Assembly (NCBI GenBank): GCA_036556965.1
Contig: DATBIO010000005.1
Location: 1-16,758, forward strand
DNA: 16,758 bases
Source: DATBIO01 sp036556965
Lineage (GTDB): Bacteria; Acidobacteriota; Vicinamibacteria; Fen-336
Direction: 5' to 3'
Shown in pieces: positions 1 to 8,026 of this stretch. The notes under the pieces were generated by a model, which saw only the letters and a program-made list of their open reading frames with translations, did no database searches and was not told the DNA's origin. The first letter of the stretch is position 1, and the number at the start of each line of letters is the position of its first letter. Both the position numbers and the translations under genes were made by a program.

Positions 1-285
1 CGGCCCGCCCAGCGCCCCCAGCGCGGAGAGTGAGTGCTGCGCGTGCACGACGTCGGGATCGCCGCCGGCCAGGGCGGCGGCGAAGGCGCGGGGGAAGGCC
101 AGGCGCTTGCGGCCGCGGGGCGCGGCCAGGCGCTCCACGGCGAGGCCGTCGAGGTCGCCCGCCCCCGGGCTCGTGGTGAGCACGCGGACGTCGTGGCCGG
201 CGGCGCGCAGGCCCAGGGCCAGGGCCCGCGTGGACCATCCCGCGCCGCCCGCGCGCGGGGGATACACCTCGCTGGCCAGCACCAC
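1..285 (-). CDS. Glycosyltransferase family 4, N-terminal fragment (runs off left edge)
   Basis: This is the first 95 codons of a GT4-type glycosyltransferase, cut by the window edge. The visible part is the N-terminal Rossmann half: a first beta strand VVLASEVYPP, a glycine-rich acceptor-site loop (RAGGAGW, residues 11-17), then ALALGLRAAGHDVRVLTT and a DPDVVHAQHS strand typical of the GT-B fold. Such enzymes move a sugar from a nucleotide donor to a growing glycan at the cytoplasmic face of the membrane. The GTG at 285 lies two bases after the stop of the upstream gene. A CTG six bases earlier (291) would give MRVVLASEVYPP and a 4-bp CTGA overlap that mimics the GTGA overlaps of this operon, so the start is uncertain. 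Family is fairly sure; sugar and linkage cannot be told. Confidence 0.8.
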   Translation of the reverse strand, partial: MVLASEVYPPRAGGAGWSTRALALGLRAAGHDVRVLTTSPGAGDLDGLAVERLAAPRGRKRLAFPRAFAAALAGGDPDVVHAQHSLSALGALGGP

Positions 286-287
286 CC

Positions 288-1424
288 TCAGCGCCGGACC
301 TCCTCCAGCACCGCCTCCAGCTGCTCGCAGTGCCGGGCCCACGAGTAGCGCTCCACCACGCGGGCCCGGGCGGAGGCGCCCAGCCTCTCCCCCAGGGCGC
401 GGTCGCCGGCCAGCCGGACCAGCGCCGCGGCCAGGGAGGCGGCGTCGCGCTCGGGGAAGACCAGGCCGTCCTGCCCGGGGCGCACGATGTCGGGCAGGGG
501 CGGGACGTCCACCGTGACCGTGGGCAGGCCGGAGGCCATGTACTCGAAGATCTTCAGGGGCGACCAGTAGAAGCCCAGCCGGAGCTGGCGCAGGCGCGCC
601 GTGTCGTAGGGGGCCACGCCCACGTCGCAGGAGGCCACGATCTCGGGCATCTCCTCGTAGGGCACGGGTCCGAGGTGCCGGCCCCGATAGCCGCGCGTCT
701 CGCCCTTCCCTCCCCCCACGAGCAGGAAGAAGATGTCGGCCCGGGCGGACAGGCGCCGCGCCGCCTCCTCGAGGACCTCCACGCCGTGCCAGGGCCGGAA
801 GCTGCCGCTGAAGAGCGCCACCAGGGCTCCCTCGGGCACCCCCAGCGCGCGCCGGCGCTCGACACGCCGGCGCTCCGGGCGGAAGGCCTGCACGTTGGCC
901 CCCCAGGTGACGGTGCGCGTGCGCGCGCGGGCGAACTCCGGCACGATGGCGGGCAGGGGAGACACCAGCGCGCGCGCGCGCCGGCACAGCGACTCCCGCC
1001 TCCGCCGCAGCGGGCGCACGAGCAGGGCGGCGTCCAGGACGGCCTTCAGCGAGCCCGGATGGTCCACCACCGGCGAGTTCACCTCCAGCACCGCGGGCAC
1101 GCCCATGGCCTGCGCCGCGTCCACGCCCTCCCCCCCGAAGTTGTAGTAGCGCTCGAGCACCACGTCCGGGCGCGCCTCGCGGGCCAGGCGCTCCACCGCC
1201 GCCCGCGCGCGGAAGCGGAAGACGCGGTGGGGGGGCCACCACCCGACGCGGTGCCAGACCACGCCCTCGCCCTGCTCGCGCGCGGCGAGCAGCCGCTGCC
1301 GGTGGACCACTGCGTGCACCTCGTGCCCGCGCGCGGCCAGGCCGCGCGCCACCTCCAGCACGTGCACGCTGCCCCCCGTGCGGCCGGGGACCTCCTGGTC
1401 GCTGGCCACGTAGAGGATGTTCAC
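288..1424 (-). CDS. Glycosyltransferase family 4
   Basis: 378-residue GT-B glycosyltransferase, a usual full length for GT4. The N-terminal domain opens MNILYVASDQEVPGRTGGSV, with the acceptor-side glycine loop at residues 14-18. The C-terminal nucleotide-sugar domain starts near residue 200 with FSGSFRPWHGVEVL (205-218) and carries the donor-site block SPLKIFEYMASGLPTV (288-303), where K291 and E294 sit in the usual GT4 positions. It is expected to act in the cytoplasm, adding a sugar to the polysaccharide made by this operon. The GTG start is preceded by GGGGGA about five bases upstream. The frame stays open farther upstream, but that part overlaps the previous gene and reads as low-complexity Arg/Pro/Ala, so it was dropped. 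This junction has a 25-bp gap rather than the overlap seen elsewhere in the operon. Donor and acceptor are unknown. Confidence 0.9.
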   Translation of the reverse strand: MNILYVASDQEVPGRTGGSVHVLEVARGLAARGHEVHAVVHRQRLLAAREQGEGVVWHRVGWWPPHRVFRFRARAAVERLAREARPDVVLERYYNFGGEGVDAAQAMGVPAVLEVNSPVVDHPGSLKAVLDAALLVRPLRRRRESLCRRARALVSPLPAIVPEFARARTRTVTWGANVQAFRPERRRVERRRALGVPEGALVALFSGSFRPWHGVEVLEEAARRLSARADIFFLLVGGGKGETRGYRGRHLGPVPYEEMPEIVASCDVGVAPYDTARLRQLRLGFYWSPLKIFEYMASGLPTVTVDVPPLPDIVRPGQDGLVFPERDAASLAAALVRLAGDRALGERLGASARARVVERYSWARHCEQLEAVLEEVRR

Positions 1425-1449
1425 GGCCGTCCCCCGGCCCGGCCGGCCG

Positions 1450-2601
1450 TCACCGGGGCTCCGCCCCGCGCGGCACGAGCAGCCCGAAGAAGGGGCCGGT
1501 GCGGACGCGGCCGAACAGGGCCACGTCCAGCCGGAGCAGCAGGGTGAGCGCGCGCGCGGCGGCCATGGCCATCCGTCCCGGCGCGGGCGCGCCCACGCGC
1601 GTGCCGGCGGGCGGCGCCTCCTCTCCCGCGCCGTGGGCGTGGGGGCCCGGGTCCTTCCGTCCACGCCGCCGCGCCTGCTCCACCAGGCGCAGGAGCAGGT
1701 CCTCCACCACCGCCTTGGCCACCACGTTGTAGTAGCGGCGCTCGGCCACGCGCAGCCCCGCCTCGGCGCACAGGCTGTCGAAGTGCTCGTGGCTGCGGAT
1801 GGCGTTGCGGTGGTCGCTCTTGCGCATGGCCTCGCGCTCGTGGTCGATCAGCCCCCTCTCGCCCAGGGCCCGCGCCAGTCGGTTCACCGCCCGCTGGAAG
1901 CGGGCCAGGGCCGAGGACTCCATGGCGTGGGTGTAGACGAAGAGGCGGCCCTGCGGGCCCACCACGCGCCGCGCCTCCACCAGCACGTCGCTCACCCCGC
2001 CCTCGTCGAGGTGCTCGAGCACGTCCAGGGTGTAGGCGCGCGGATAGGCGCCCTTGCGGAAGGGCAGGCGCCGCAGGTCTCCCCGCACCAGGTCCACCTC
2101 GCGCGCGGCCCGGGCCAGGAAGAAGGGGGCGACGTCCACCCCCGCCGCGCCGGCGGCACCGCCGCGCGCGAAGAGGGCGAGCTTCCCCGCTCCGCAGCCC
2201 AGGTCCAGCACGTGGTCGTCCCGCCCCAGCGCGAGCATGCGCCGCATCATGTCCGCCTTGATGCGCGCGGAGAGCATGGGGGGGGCGTCGGTCACGGTGA
2301 GCCGCTCCTGGAACTCGTGGCTCTCGTAGTGCGTGCCTTCGCCGAGGGGGCCCGCGGGCGCGAGGTCCACGTAGCCCGCCTCGGCGTGGAGGGCGTAGAG
2401 CGCTCCGCAGCACGGGCAGCGCAGGCCCGTCTCCTCGCGGGACAGGGGCCTCTTGTCCGGCCCTCCGCAGCCGCAACGCGCGCGCCGGGCGTAGTCGGCG
2501 CACGCGCCGTGGCCGCCGCCCGGCGCGGCGCAGGAGGGGCAGCCCGCCTCCTCCAGGCAGACGGGGCAGGCCACGCGCGCGAGGAGGTCTTCCGAGATCA
2601 C
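1450..2601 (-). CDS. SAM-dependent methyltransferase with N-terminal zinc ribbon
   Basis: 383 residues. The N-terminal 70 or so are cysteine-rich, with C12xxC15, C21xxC24, C34, C43, C45, C62, C64 and C65. This looks like a Trm112/UPF0434-type zinc ribbon interrupted by extra cysteines. A class I methyltransferase core follows: motif I VLDLGCGAGK (131-140), an acidic strand end GVDVA (154-158), LDVLEHLDEGG (192-202) and LFVYTH (220-225). The C-terminus (343-377) has an amphipathic to hydrophobic stretch that could touch the membrane. Proteins of this plan are common in O-antigen and exopolysaccharide clusters, where they probably methylate a sugar or a lipid-linked intermediate; the substrate here is inferred only. 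The GTG start overlaps the stop of the membrane-protein gene as GTGA, so translational coupling is likely. Confidence 0.85.
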   Translation of the reverse strand: MISEDLLARVACPVCLEEAGCPSCAAPGGGHGACADYARRARCGCGGPDKRPLSREETGLRCPCCGALYALHAEAGYVDLAPAGPLGEGTHYESHEFQERLTVTDAPPMLSARIKADMMRRMLALGRDDHVLDLGCGAGKLALFARGGAAGAAGVDVAPFFLARAAREVDLVRGDLRRLPFRKGAYPRAYTLDVLEHLDEGGVSDVLVEARRVVGPQGRLFVYTHAMESSALARFQRAVNRLARALGERGLIDHEREAMRKSDHRNAIRSHEHFDSLCAEAGLRVAERRYYNVVAKAVVEDLLLRLVEQARRRGRKDPGPHAHGAGEEAPPAGTRVGAPAPGRMAMAAARALTLLLRLDVALFGRVRTGPFFGLLVPRGAEPR

Positions 2602-3965
2602 CGTGCCTCGCGCACCAGCCGCTCGCGATCGGTGAAGAAGAGCCAGGCCGCGCGCGCGAGCCGCGGGGGCACCTCCACCACCTGGTTGACCGCCACCGCG
2701 GGCCAGTCGAGGCGCTGGCGGTCCATGAGGCGCAGGCCGAACTGGACCATGAGCGACGCGTTCCACCACACGAAGACGGCGAGGAGACAGGCGGTGGCCG
2801 CGCGCCCCACCGACGCCACCAGCCAGGCCACCACGGTGGCCAGGCCCAGGGCGAAGAGGGGGGTGGCGGCCACGAAGCGCCGCGAGCCGAAGGCACCGGC
2901 CTGCGACCAGCTCTCCACCGCGCCGTTGATCCACACCTGGAGCGCGAAGGCCAGGAGGAACAGGACGCCCACGGGCGACGGCTGGCGGCGCGCGGCCACC
3001 ACCAGGCCCACCACGGCCAGGAAGAGCAGGGGAGACCAGAAGAAGAGGCCGTGCCCGGGGTCGAACAGCACCTGCAGGGCGTGCGGGCTCAGGTAGTCCA
3101 TCTTCCGGCGCACCAGCGGCGACGGGGAGAAGGTCCCGTTGAGGGCGCGATAGACGAAGAGCTGGGGCGCGAAGGCGGCCAGGGCGGCCGCGGCCATGGC
3201 CGCCCCCGCCGCGCAGGCGCGGCGCCAGGTGCCTCCGTGCGCCGCCGTCCAGAGGAGGTCGAGGGCGGGTACGGCCAGGAACAGCCCGTCCTGCTCGCGC
3301 ACCAGCGCGCACAGGCCCCCGGCCAGCCCCACCAGCGCCCACGCGCGCGCGCCTCCCGACGCGCGCGCCCTTAGCCACAGCCAGAGGAGCGCGCTCACCG
3401 CGAAGAGCGAGCAGGCGTGGGCGAAGGCGGGCGCCAGCGTCGTGTAGTAGAGCAGCGGCGTGCCCAGCCAGAGGGCGGCCAGCGCCCAGGAGAGGGCGGG
3501 CTCGCCCAGGCGGGTGTGGCGGCGGAAGGCGTCGTGCACGAGGAGCAGGCCGGCGAGGGCGTAGGCCGCAGAGGCGAGGGACACCGCGGCCATGTAGGGC
3601 CAGGAGAGCCCGTCCGCGGGCACGGCCGCCCCCAGCGCGCGCGCTCCGAGGACGGCGCCGTGGGCGGCCAGGTAGAAGGGCGACCAGAGGAGGGCGCTGC
3701 CGACGGGACCGAAGTTGATGGGGCGGCCGGTGAGGGGCTCGCGACGGTCGAGGAAGGTGGCCTTGAACCCCGCCAGCCCCTGCGGGTCGCGCTCGTGGAA
3801 GTGGCGGTACTCGTTCTCGAAGTCGAGGTCGCCGTCGAGGACGAGGGACGGCAGGTAGGAGAAGTACTCGATCTCGTCCGCGCCGCGGACCCGCGGCGTC
3901 ACCAGGGGCAGCGTGAGCACGAAGACGGCCACCAGCAGGCGCCGGCCTTCCCAGGGGCCCCTCAC
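2598..3965 (-). CDS. Polytopic membrane protein, GT-C glycosyltransferase-like
   Basis: 455 residues with roughly ten to twelve predicted membrane helices (for example 9-26, 90-108, 125-145, 158-199, 253-271, 307-346 and 366-405). After the first helix comes R-G-A-D30-E31 and a long loop to about residue 88, the layout of GT-C lipid-phosphate-sugar transferases of the PMT/ArnT type, whose first extracytoplasmic loop carries catalytic acidic residues. The most likely role is transfer of a sugar from a polyprenyl-phosphate donor onto the glycan outside the cytoplasm. I cannot exclude an undefined membrane protein of the same superfamily. The start is the GTG that overlaps the upstream stop as GTGA. 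Extension farther upstream only shadows the neighbouring glycosyltransferase. Donor specificity cannot be read. Confidence 0.8.
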   Translation of the reverse strand: MRGPWEGRRLLVAVFVLTLPLVTPRVRGADEIEYFSYLPSLVLDGDLDFENEYRHFHERDPQGLAGFKATFLDRREPLTGRPINFGPVGSALLWSPFYLAAHGAVLGARALGAAVPADGLSWPYMAAVSLASAAYALAGLLLVHDAFRRHTRLGEPALSWALAALWLGTPLLYYTTLAPAFAHACSLFAVSALLWLWLRARASGGARAWALVGLAGGLCALVREQDGLFLAVPALDLLWTAAHGGTWRRACAAGAAMAAAALAAFAPQLFVYRALNGTFSPSPLVRRKMDYLSPHALQVLFDPGHGLFFWSPLLFLAVVGLVVAARRQPSPVGVLFLLAFALQVWINGAVESWSQAGAFGSRRFVAATPLFALGLATVVAWLVASVGRAATACLLAVFVWWNASLMVQFGLRLMDRQRLDWPAVAVNQVVEVPPRLARAAWLFFTDRERLVREAR

Positions 3966-5143
3966 GGCAGGGCCTCGAAGAGGGCGCCCAGGCGGCGCGC
4001 CCGCTCCGGCCAGGCGTAGCGCGGGGCCTCCGCGAAGGCGGCGCCGGCCAGCCGAAGGGCGAGGGCGCGGTCGTCGAGGAGCCGGCGCAGCGCACCGGCG
4101 AGCGCGTCCGCGTCTCCCGGCGGCACCAGGAGGGCGTTGTCGCCGTCGCGCAGGAACTCGCGGCTGCTGGGCAGGTCGGAGGCCACGATAGGACGTCCCG
4201 CGGCCATGGCCTCGAAGGCCTTGAGGGGCGAGGTGTGCGCCTCCGTCATCCCCGTGTGGAGGAAGGGGACGGCCACCACCGCCGCCCGCTGCAGCTCCGC
4301 CGCCACCTCGCGCTGGGGCACGGTGCCGCGCAGCTCGCTGCGTGCGGCGAGGCCGCGCGCCTCCACCAGGGCGCGCACGCGCTCGAGGTCGCTCTCGCCC
4401 GGAAGGCCGCCGAGCACCACCAGGCGGCAGCCGGGCACGCGCGCGACGGCTTCCACCAGCACGTCCACGCCCTTCCAGGGATAGAGCTGGCCCGCGTAGA
4501 GCACGCGCGGCGGCTCCTCCGTGGCGAGGCCGGGAAAGGCGCCGGCCGGGCGATCGCAGCCGTTGGGGACCACGGCCGTCCGCTCGCGCGGGCCGTAGCG
4601 CTCGCCCAGCGTGCGCCGGATGCCGTCGGTGGTGGTCACGATGGCCGCCGCCTTCCGCCACACGCGGCCCTCGCGCCGGAAGAGCCGCCGCTCCTTGGCG
4701 GGGTCGGGAGGGGGAGCGCCGGCGTAGAGCCGCGAGCGCTCGGCGTACATCAGCGACTCCACGGCGTGGGCCTCGTAGACGAGCCGGCGCCGCAGGCGGG
4801 GGACGAGCCGCAGGAGGACGTCCGCCAGCTGGAGGTCGCGCGTGAAGACCACGCCCCGGGCGCGCGCGGCGGCGGCGGCCGCGCGCAGGAGAAATGCCGC
4901 GCGGGGCAGGGCGAAGGAGCCGCGGCGGTGGCGCACGGCCAGGCGGCGCACGCGCAGGTGGGCCTCCGGGGCCACGCCGTAGAGGGCGAGGATCTCCTCG
5001 GCCGGCCGAGGGTCGCTCCGGCGCACGAGGAGGGTGGTGGGCCAGCCGCCGGCGGCGAGGGCGGCCGCCGTCTTCACCACCTGCACGCCGTTGGCCCGCT
5101 CCAGCGGAAACCGGATGTCGGCGGGGATGAGCACGTCCCTCAC
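3962..5143 (-). CDS. Glycosyltransferase family 4
   Basis: 393-residue GT-B enzyme beginning MRDVLIPADIRFPLERANGV. The donor-binding domain begins around residue 212 with RVLYAGQLYPWKGVDVLVEA (213-232). It contains HTSPLKAFEAMAAGRPIVAS (303-322), with E301 and E311 framing the usual GT4 acidic pair, and PNGCD (193-197) at the domain hinge. It should add one sugar to the cytoplasmic lipid-linked intermediate. The GTG start overlaps the stop of the methyltransferase gene by GTGA, and its own stop overlaps the next start the same way. The long open frame upstream of the GTG is the shadow of the methyltransferase. Family assignment is firm; sugar and linkage are not determinable. Confidence 0.9.
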   Translation of the reverse strand: MRDVLIPADIRFPLERANGVQVVKTAAALAAGGWPTTLLVRRSDPRPAEEILALYGVAPEAHLRVRRLAVRHRRGSFALPRAAFLLRAAAAAARARGVVFTRDLQLADVLLRLVPRLRRRLVYEAHAVESLMYAERSRLYAGAPPPDPAKERRLFRREGRVWRKAAAIVTTTDGIRRTLGERYGPRERTAVVPNGCDRPAGAFPGLATEEPPRVLYAGQLYPWKGVDVLVEAVARVPGCRLVVLGGLPGESDLERVRALVEARGLAARSELRGTVPQREVAAELQRAAVVAVPFLHTGMTEAHTSPLKAFEAMAAGRPIVASDLPSSREFLRDGDNALLVPPGDADALAGALRRLLDDRALALRLAGAAFAEAPRYAWPERARRLGALFEALP

Positions 5144-5979
5144 GGCTTCTCCAGGACGCACTGCACGTGCCCGACGATCACGTCCTGGGCGAGCGGCGTG
5201 CGCTCCATCCAGCGCCGCACGAAGCCCGGCACGAAGCGGCGGAAGAAGCCGGTGACGTAGCGGTCCTCCCGGCGGACGCGGAAGCCGGCGTGCGCCGTCC
5301 AGGCCGCCAGCCGGCGCAGCGTCACGTTCTGCAGGAGGTCGTCCTCCTTCTCCCGGCCCGCCTCGGCCAGGGCGATGAAGGTGTTGGCTTCCTTGGGCTC
5401 CTGCAGGGCCCAGGGCGCCCGGCGCGCCAGCCAGCAGAAGAGCCGGAAGGCGCGGCGCCGGCCGAGGAGCAGATGCAGCGGGACGGGCAGGAGCAGGCGC
5501 GGCAGGTGCGCGCCGGCCAGCGAGAGATAGGGCGCGGTGGACAGGTAGAGCAGGCCCCCCGGCCGCAGCACGCGGTGGCACTCGCGGAGGTACTCCTCGG
5601 CGGACGTGACGTGCTCGATCACGGAATGGCTGAACACGAGGTCGAAGGAGCCGTCGCGGAACGGCAGGCGCGCGCCGTCCCCCTGCACGAAGGCGGCGTT
5701 GGCCACGCCCTTCTCCCGCTGCAAGAGGGTGCCGGAGCCCTCGAAGCGCGCGTGGAGGTCGAGCCCCACCGCGAAGCGGCTCTCCTCGGCCAGGGAGAGG
5801 GCGGTGCCGCCGCCCCCGCAGCCGGCGTCGAGCACGCGGCCGCCGAGGGGGGCCCCCGTGCGCTCGATGGCCTCGATGGCCTTGGCGCTGCGCAGGTATT
5901 CCCACAGCGCGTAGTGGTACTCGCTGCGGAACCGCGTGGCCGCCGCCGCGGCGATGGCGGGGGCGTCGATCTGCCTCAC
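5140..5979 (-). CDS. Class I SAM-dependent methyltransferase
   Basis: 279 residues. Motif I is VLDAGCGGGGTALSLA (49-64), the acidic residue that binds the SAM ribose lies in GLDLH (72-76), FVQGDGARLPF (97-107) matches motif II, VFSHSVIEHV (115-124) is the post-II helix, and VLRPGGLLYLS (137-147) precedes the last strands. This is the Methyltransf_11 pattern. It contains a basic, hydrophobic insertion (159-190, RLLLPVPLHLLLGRRRAFRL and on) that could form a membrane-facing lid. Sitting between two glycosyltransferases with GTGA overlaps on both sides, it most likely methylates a sugar of the glycan or its lipid carrier; that substrate is inferred from context. The GTG start (MRQIDAPAIA) lies at the overlap with the upstream stop. 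Confidence 0.87.
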   Translation of the reverse strand: MRQIDAPAIAAAAATRFRSEYHYALWEYLRSAKAIEAIERTGAPLGGRVLDAGCGGGGTALSLAEESRFAVGLDLHARFEGSGTLLQREKGVANAAFVQGDGARLPFRDGSFDLVFSHSVIEHVTSAEEYLRECHRVLRPGGLLYLSTAPYLSLAGAHLPRLLLPVPLHLLLGRRRAFRLFCWLARRAPWALQEPKEANTFIALAEAGREKEDDLLQNVTLRRLAAWTAHAGFRVRREDRYVTGFFRRFVPGFVRRWMERTPLAQDVIVGHVQCVLEKP

Positions 5980-7079
5980 GTCAGCGACTGCCGGTAGAGC
6001 TCGAGATAGCGGTCGAGGACGCCGCCCAGGCGGAAGCGCTCGGCGATGAGGGCGGCCGTCTCCGGGGCCGCGCGCCGCGGCGCGGCCAGGAACGAGAGCA
6101 CGCGGCCGGCGAGGGCCTCCGCGTCCCCCGCCGGGGTCAGCGCGACGTCGGCGCCGAACACCCCGTGCAGCTCCTCCCCGCCCGGGTTGTCGGCGGAGAG
6201 CACGGGGGTGCCGCAGGCCAGCGCTTCCAGGGCCACCGTGGGGGTGGCCTCCAGCCGGGAGGGAAGCACGAAGAGGTCGGCGGCGCCCACGAGGGCGGCC
6301 ACCTCGTCGTTGGGCACGAGGCCGAGGAAGCGCGCGCTCTCTCCGAGCCCCAGCGTCTCCGCCAGCGCGCGCAGGGCCCGCTCCTCCTCGCCCGTGCCCG
6401 CGAGGAGGAGGCGCACGCCCGGCCGCTGGCGGCGCACGACGGCCAGCGCGCGCAGCAGGGTGGCCTGGTCGGCCAGCGGATGGAGCCGCTTGACGTTCAC
6501 CAGCAGCGCGTCGCCGCCCGCCAGCAGCTCGCCCCGGCGCCGCGCGCGCGCCTCGGGCTCGAGGGGGCGGAAGGCGTCGGCCACCGGCGGGTACACCACG
6601 GAGGCGGCGGGCAGGGGCAGGTCCAGCTCCTGCGCGCGCCGCAGCAGGGCGCGGCTGTAGAAGGTGACGTGCCGCGCGTCGCGGTTCAGCCGCCGGAAGC
6701 GCGGGTCGCGGCCGTCGTGGTGCCAGATCTCGGTGCCGTAGTGGGTGACCACGTAGGGCGTCCCCCGCCGACGCGCCAGCCGCGCCGCCACCTGGTTCAT
6801 CCAGGTGTAGGAGTGGATGTGCACGAGGTCGGCGTCCCCCAGCAGGCGGCGGCCCTTCCACCAGGTCTCCATCGCCTCCAGGGCCTGGGGCAGGCGCGTG
6901 CTCCGCAGCGCGCGCCGGCGCCGCACGTAGGCGACCTCCGCGCTCCCCGCGCCCCGTCCGAAGGTCAGGAAGCGCGCGCCGTGGCCGCGCGCGGCCAGGC
7001 CCTGGCCGAGGAGGTGCGGGAGGAGGGCGTTGGCCGCCTGGTGGGGCGGCAGGTGCGGCGTCACCATGAGCACGTTCAC
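5976..7079 (-). CDS. Glycosyltransferase family 4
   Basis: 367-residue GT-B glycosyltransferase. The N-terminal acceptor domain reads MNVLMVTPHLPPHQAANALL, with LVHIHSYTW (85-93) and VVTHYGTEIWH (110-120). The C-terminal donor domain has VNVKRLHPLADQATLLRAL (194-212), LLLAGTGEEE (224-233), and the GT4 signature EATPTVALEALACGTPVLSA (277-296), in which E277 and E285 form the EX7E motif that contacts the nucleotide sugar. It is cytoplasmic and acts on the lipid-linked glycan. Start and stop both sit in 4-bp GTGA overlaps. The GTG is the only start that gives a proper first strand: anything upstream is shadow of the deacetylase gene. Which sugar it moves cannot be deduced. Confidence 0.92.
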   Translation of the reverse strand: MNVLMVTPHLPPHQAANALLPHLLGQGLAARGHGARFLTFGRGAGSAEVAYVRRRRALRSTRLPQALEAMETWWKGRRLLGDADLVHIHSYTWMNQVAARLARRRGTPYVVTHYGTEIWHHDGRDPRFRRLNRDARHVTFYSRALLRRAQELDLPLPAASVVYPPVADAFRPLEPEARARRRGELLAGGDALLVNVKRLHPLADQATLLRALAVVRRQRPGVRLLLAGTGEEERALRALAETLGLGESARFLGLVPNDEVAALVGAADLFVLPSRLEATPTVALEALACGTPVLSADNPGGEELHGVFGADVALTPAGDAEALAGRVLSFLAAPRRAAPETAALIAERFRLGGVLDRYLELYRQSLT

Positions 7080-8026
7080 GCCGCCCACTCCTGGGCGAAC
7101 TCGTGGTAGGTGCGCCCCACTGCCCCCAGCGCGCGCAGGTGCTCCAGCACGCGGGCCAGCTGGTCCAGGAACCGCTGCACGCTCCCCTCGTCCGGGTTGT
7201 AGGGGCTGCCCCCGGGCAGGACCTCGCTGGAGTGGAAGAGGAAGTTGAAGCACGGCACGCCCCGCTCGCGCAGCCGGCTGGAGAAGGCCACGATGTCGGG
7301 CACCGTGCTGTAGGACGGGCGCAGCCACACCGGGCGCAGGCCCAGCCGGCGCAGCGCGCCGCGATAGGGGATGGGCGGCAGCCGCGCGTAGAGCGATTCC
7401 ACCGGCTTGGGGAGGAAGGGCAGCGTGCCCGCGGTGAGGGGCACCTCGAGGAGGCGCGCGGGCCCCGGACGGCGCACGTCGGCGTAGTCCGGCCGATACG
7501 GGACCAGGGGCGCGCCCGCGAAGAGCGCCCCGCCCTTGCGCCGCTCGTTGAACATCGGGTCCACGGAGCTGTCCACGGTGTAGCCCAGCTCCTCGAGCAC
7601 GCGCAGCGAGCGCGCGTCGAACCCGTGGCGGCCCGCGCGGTAGCTGGTGGGCCGCACGCCCTGGGCGGCGGCGATGGCCTCCGTCAGCTCCGTGAGCTGC
7701 CGGCGCAGCAGGTCGTCGGGGAGCTGGTGCGGATAGGTGCCGCCCCGGTCCTCGGGCCGGTAGGGGGGCGAGCTCCAGGGATGGAGGTGCGCCCCGATCT
7801 CGCAGCGTCCCCCGCGGGCGAGGTCGCGCAGGACGGAGGCGGCCGGCTCGCGCGTGGCCATCTCGTGGGTGACGAGATAGGTCGGCCGCGCGCCGAAGGA
7901 CTCGAAGAGCGCCTGCAGCGCGGGCAGCCGCTCCGCGTTGCGGACGGAGAGCCGCGCCCGTCCCTCGGCCGTCCACTGGTCGTCGGCCTCGGTGTCCACG
8001 CCCACGAGGAGGGCGGGTGCGCTCAC
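7076..8026 (-). CDS. Polysaccharide deacetylase family protein (NodB/WalW type)
   Basis: 316 residues. The start LLVGVDTEADDQW (6-18) gives the D11-T12-E13 metal/catalytic motif that replaces the canonical DD in WalW-like members. GAHLHPW (78-84) supplies histidines H80 and H82 of the second motif. SYRAGRHGFDA (128-138) is the R-G motif, and NFLFHSSEVL (261-270) provides the late histidine. No signal peptide is seen, so it probably works in the cytoplasm on a lipid-linked or soluble precursor, removing an acetyl group from an N-acetylated sugar, as known for the family. The GTG start overlaps the acyltransferase stop by GTGA. An alternative is that this WalW-like subgroup has a related hydrolase role rather than true deacetylase activity; the divergence of motif 1 leaves that open. 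Confidence 0.87.
   Translation of the reverse strand: MSAPALLVGVDTEADDQWTAEGRARLSVRNAERLPALQALFESFGARPTYLVTHEMATREPAASVLRDLARGGRCEIGAHLHPWSSPPYRPEDRGGTYPHQLPDDLLRRQLTELTEAIAAAQGVRPTSYRAGRHGFDARSLRVLEELGYTVDSSVDPMFNERRKGGALFAGAPLVPYRPDYADVRRPGPARLLEVPLTAGTLPFLPKPVESLYARLPPIPYRGALRRLGLRPVWLRPSYSTVPDIVAFSSRLRERGVPCFNFLFHSSEVLPGGSPYNPDEGSVQRFLDQLARVLEHLRALGAVGRTYHEFAQEWAA

Noticed and set aside
1417..3096. Long plus-strand frame antisense to the methyltransferase and membrane-protein genes
   Set aside because: It is a stop-poor shadow expected at this GC level, rich in His/Ala/Gly/Arg with no recognisable domain, while the opposite strand encodes clear families.
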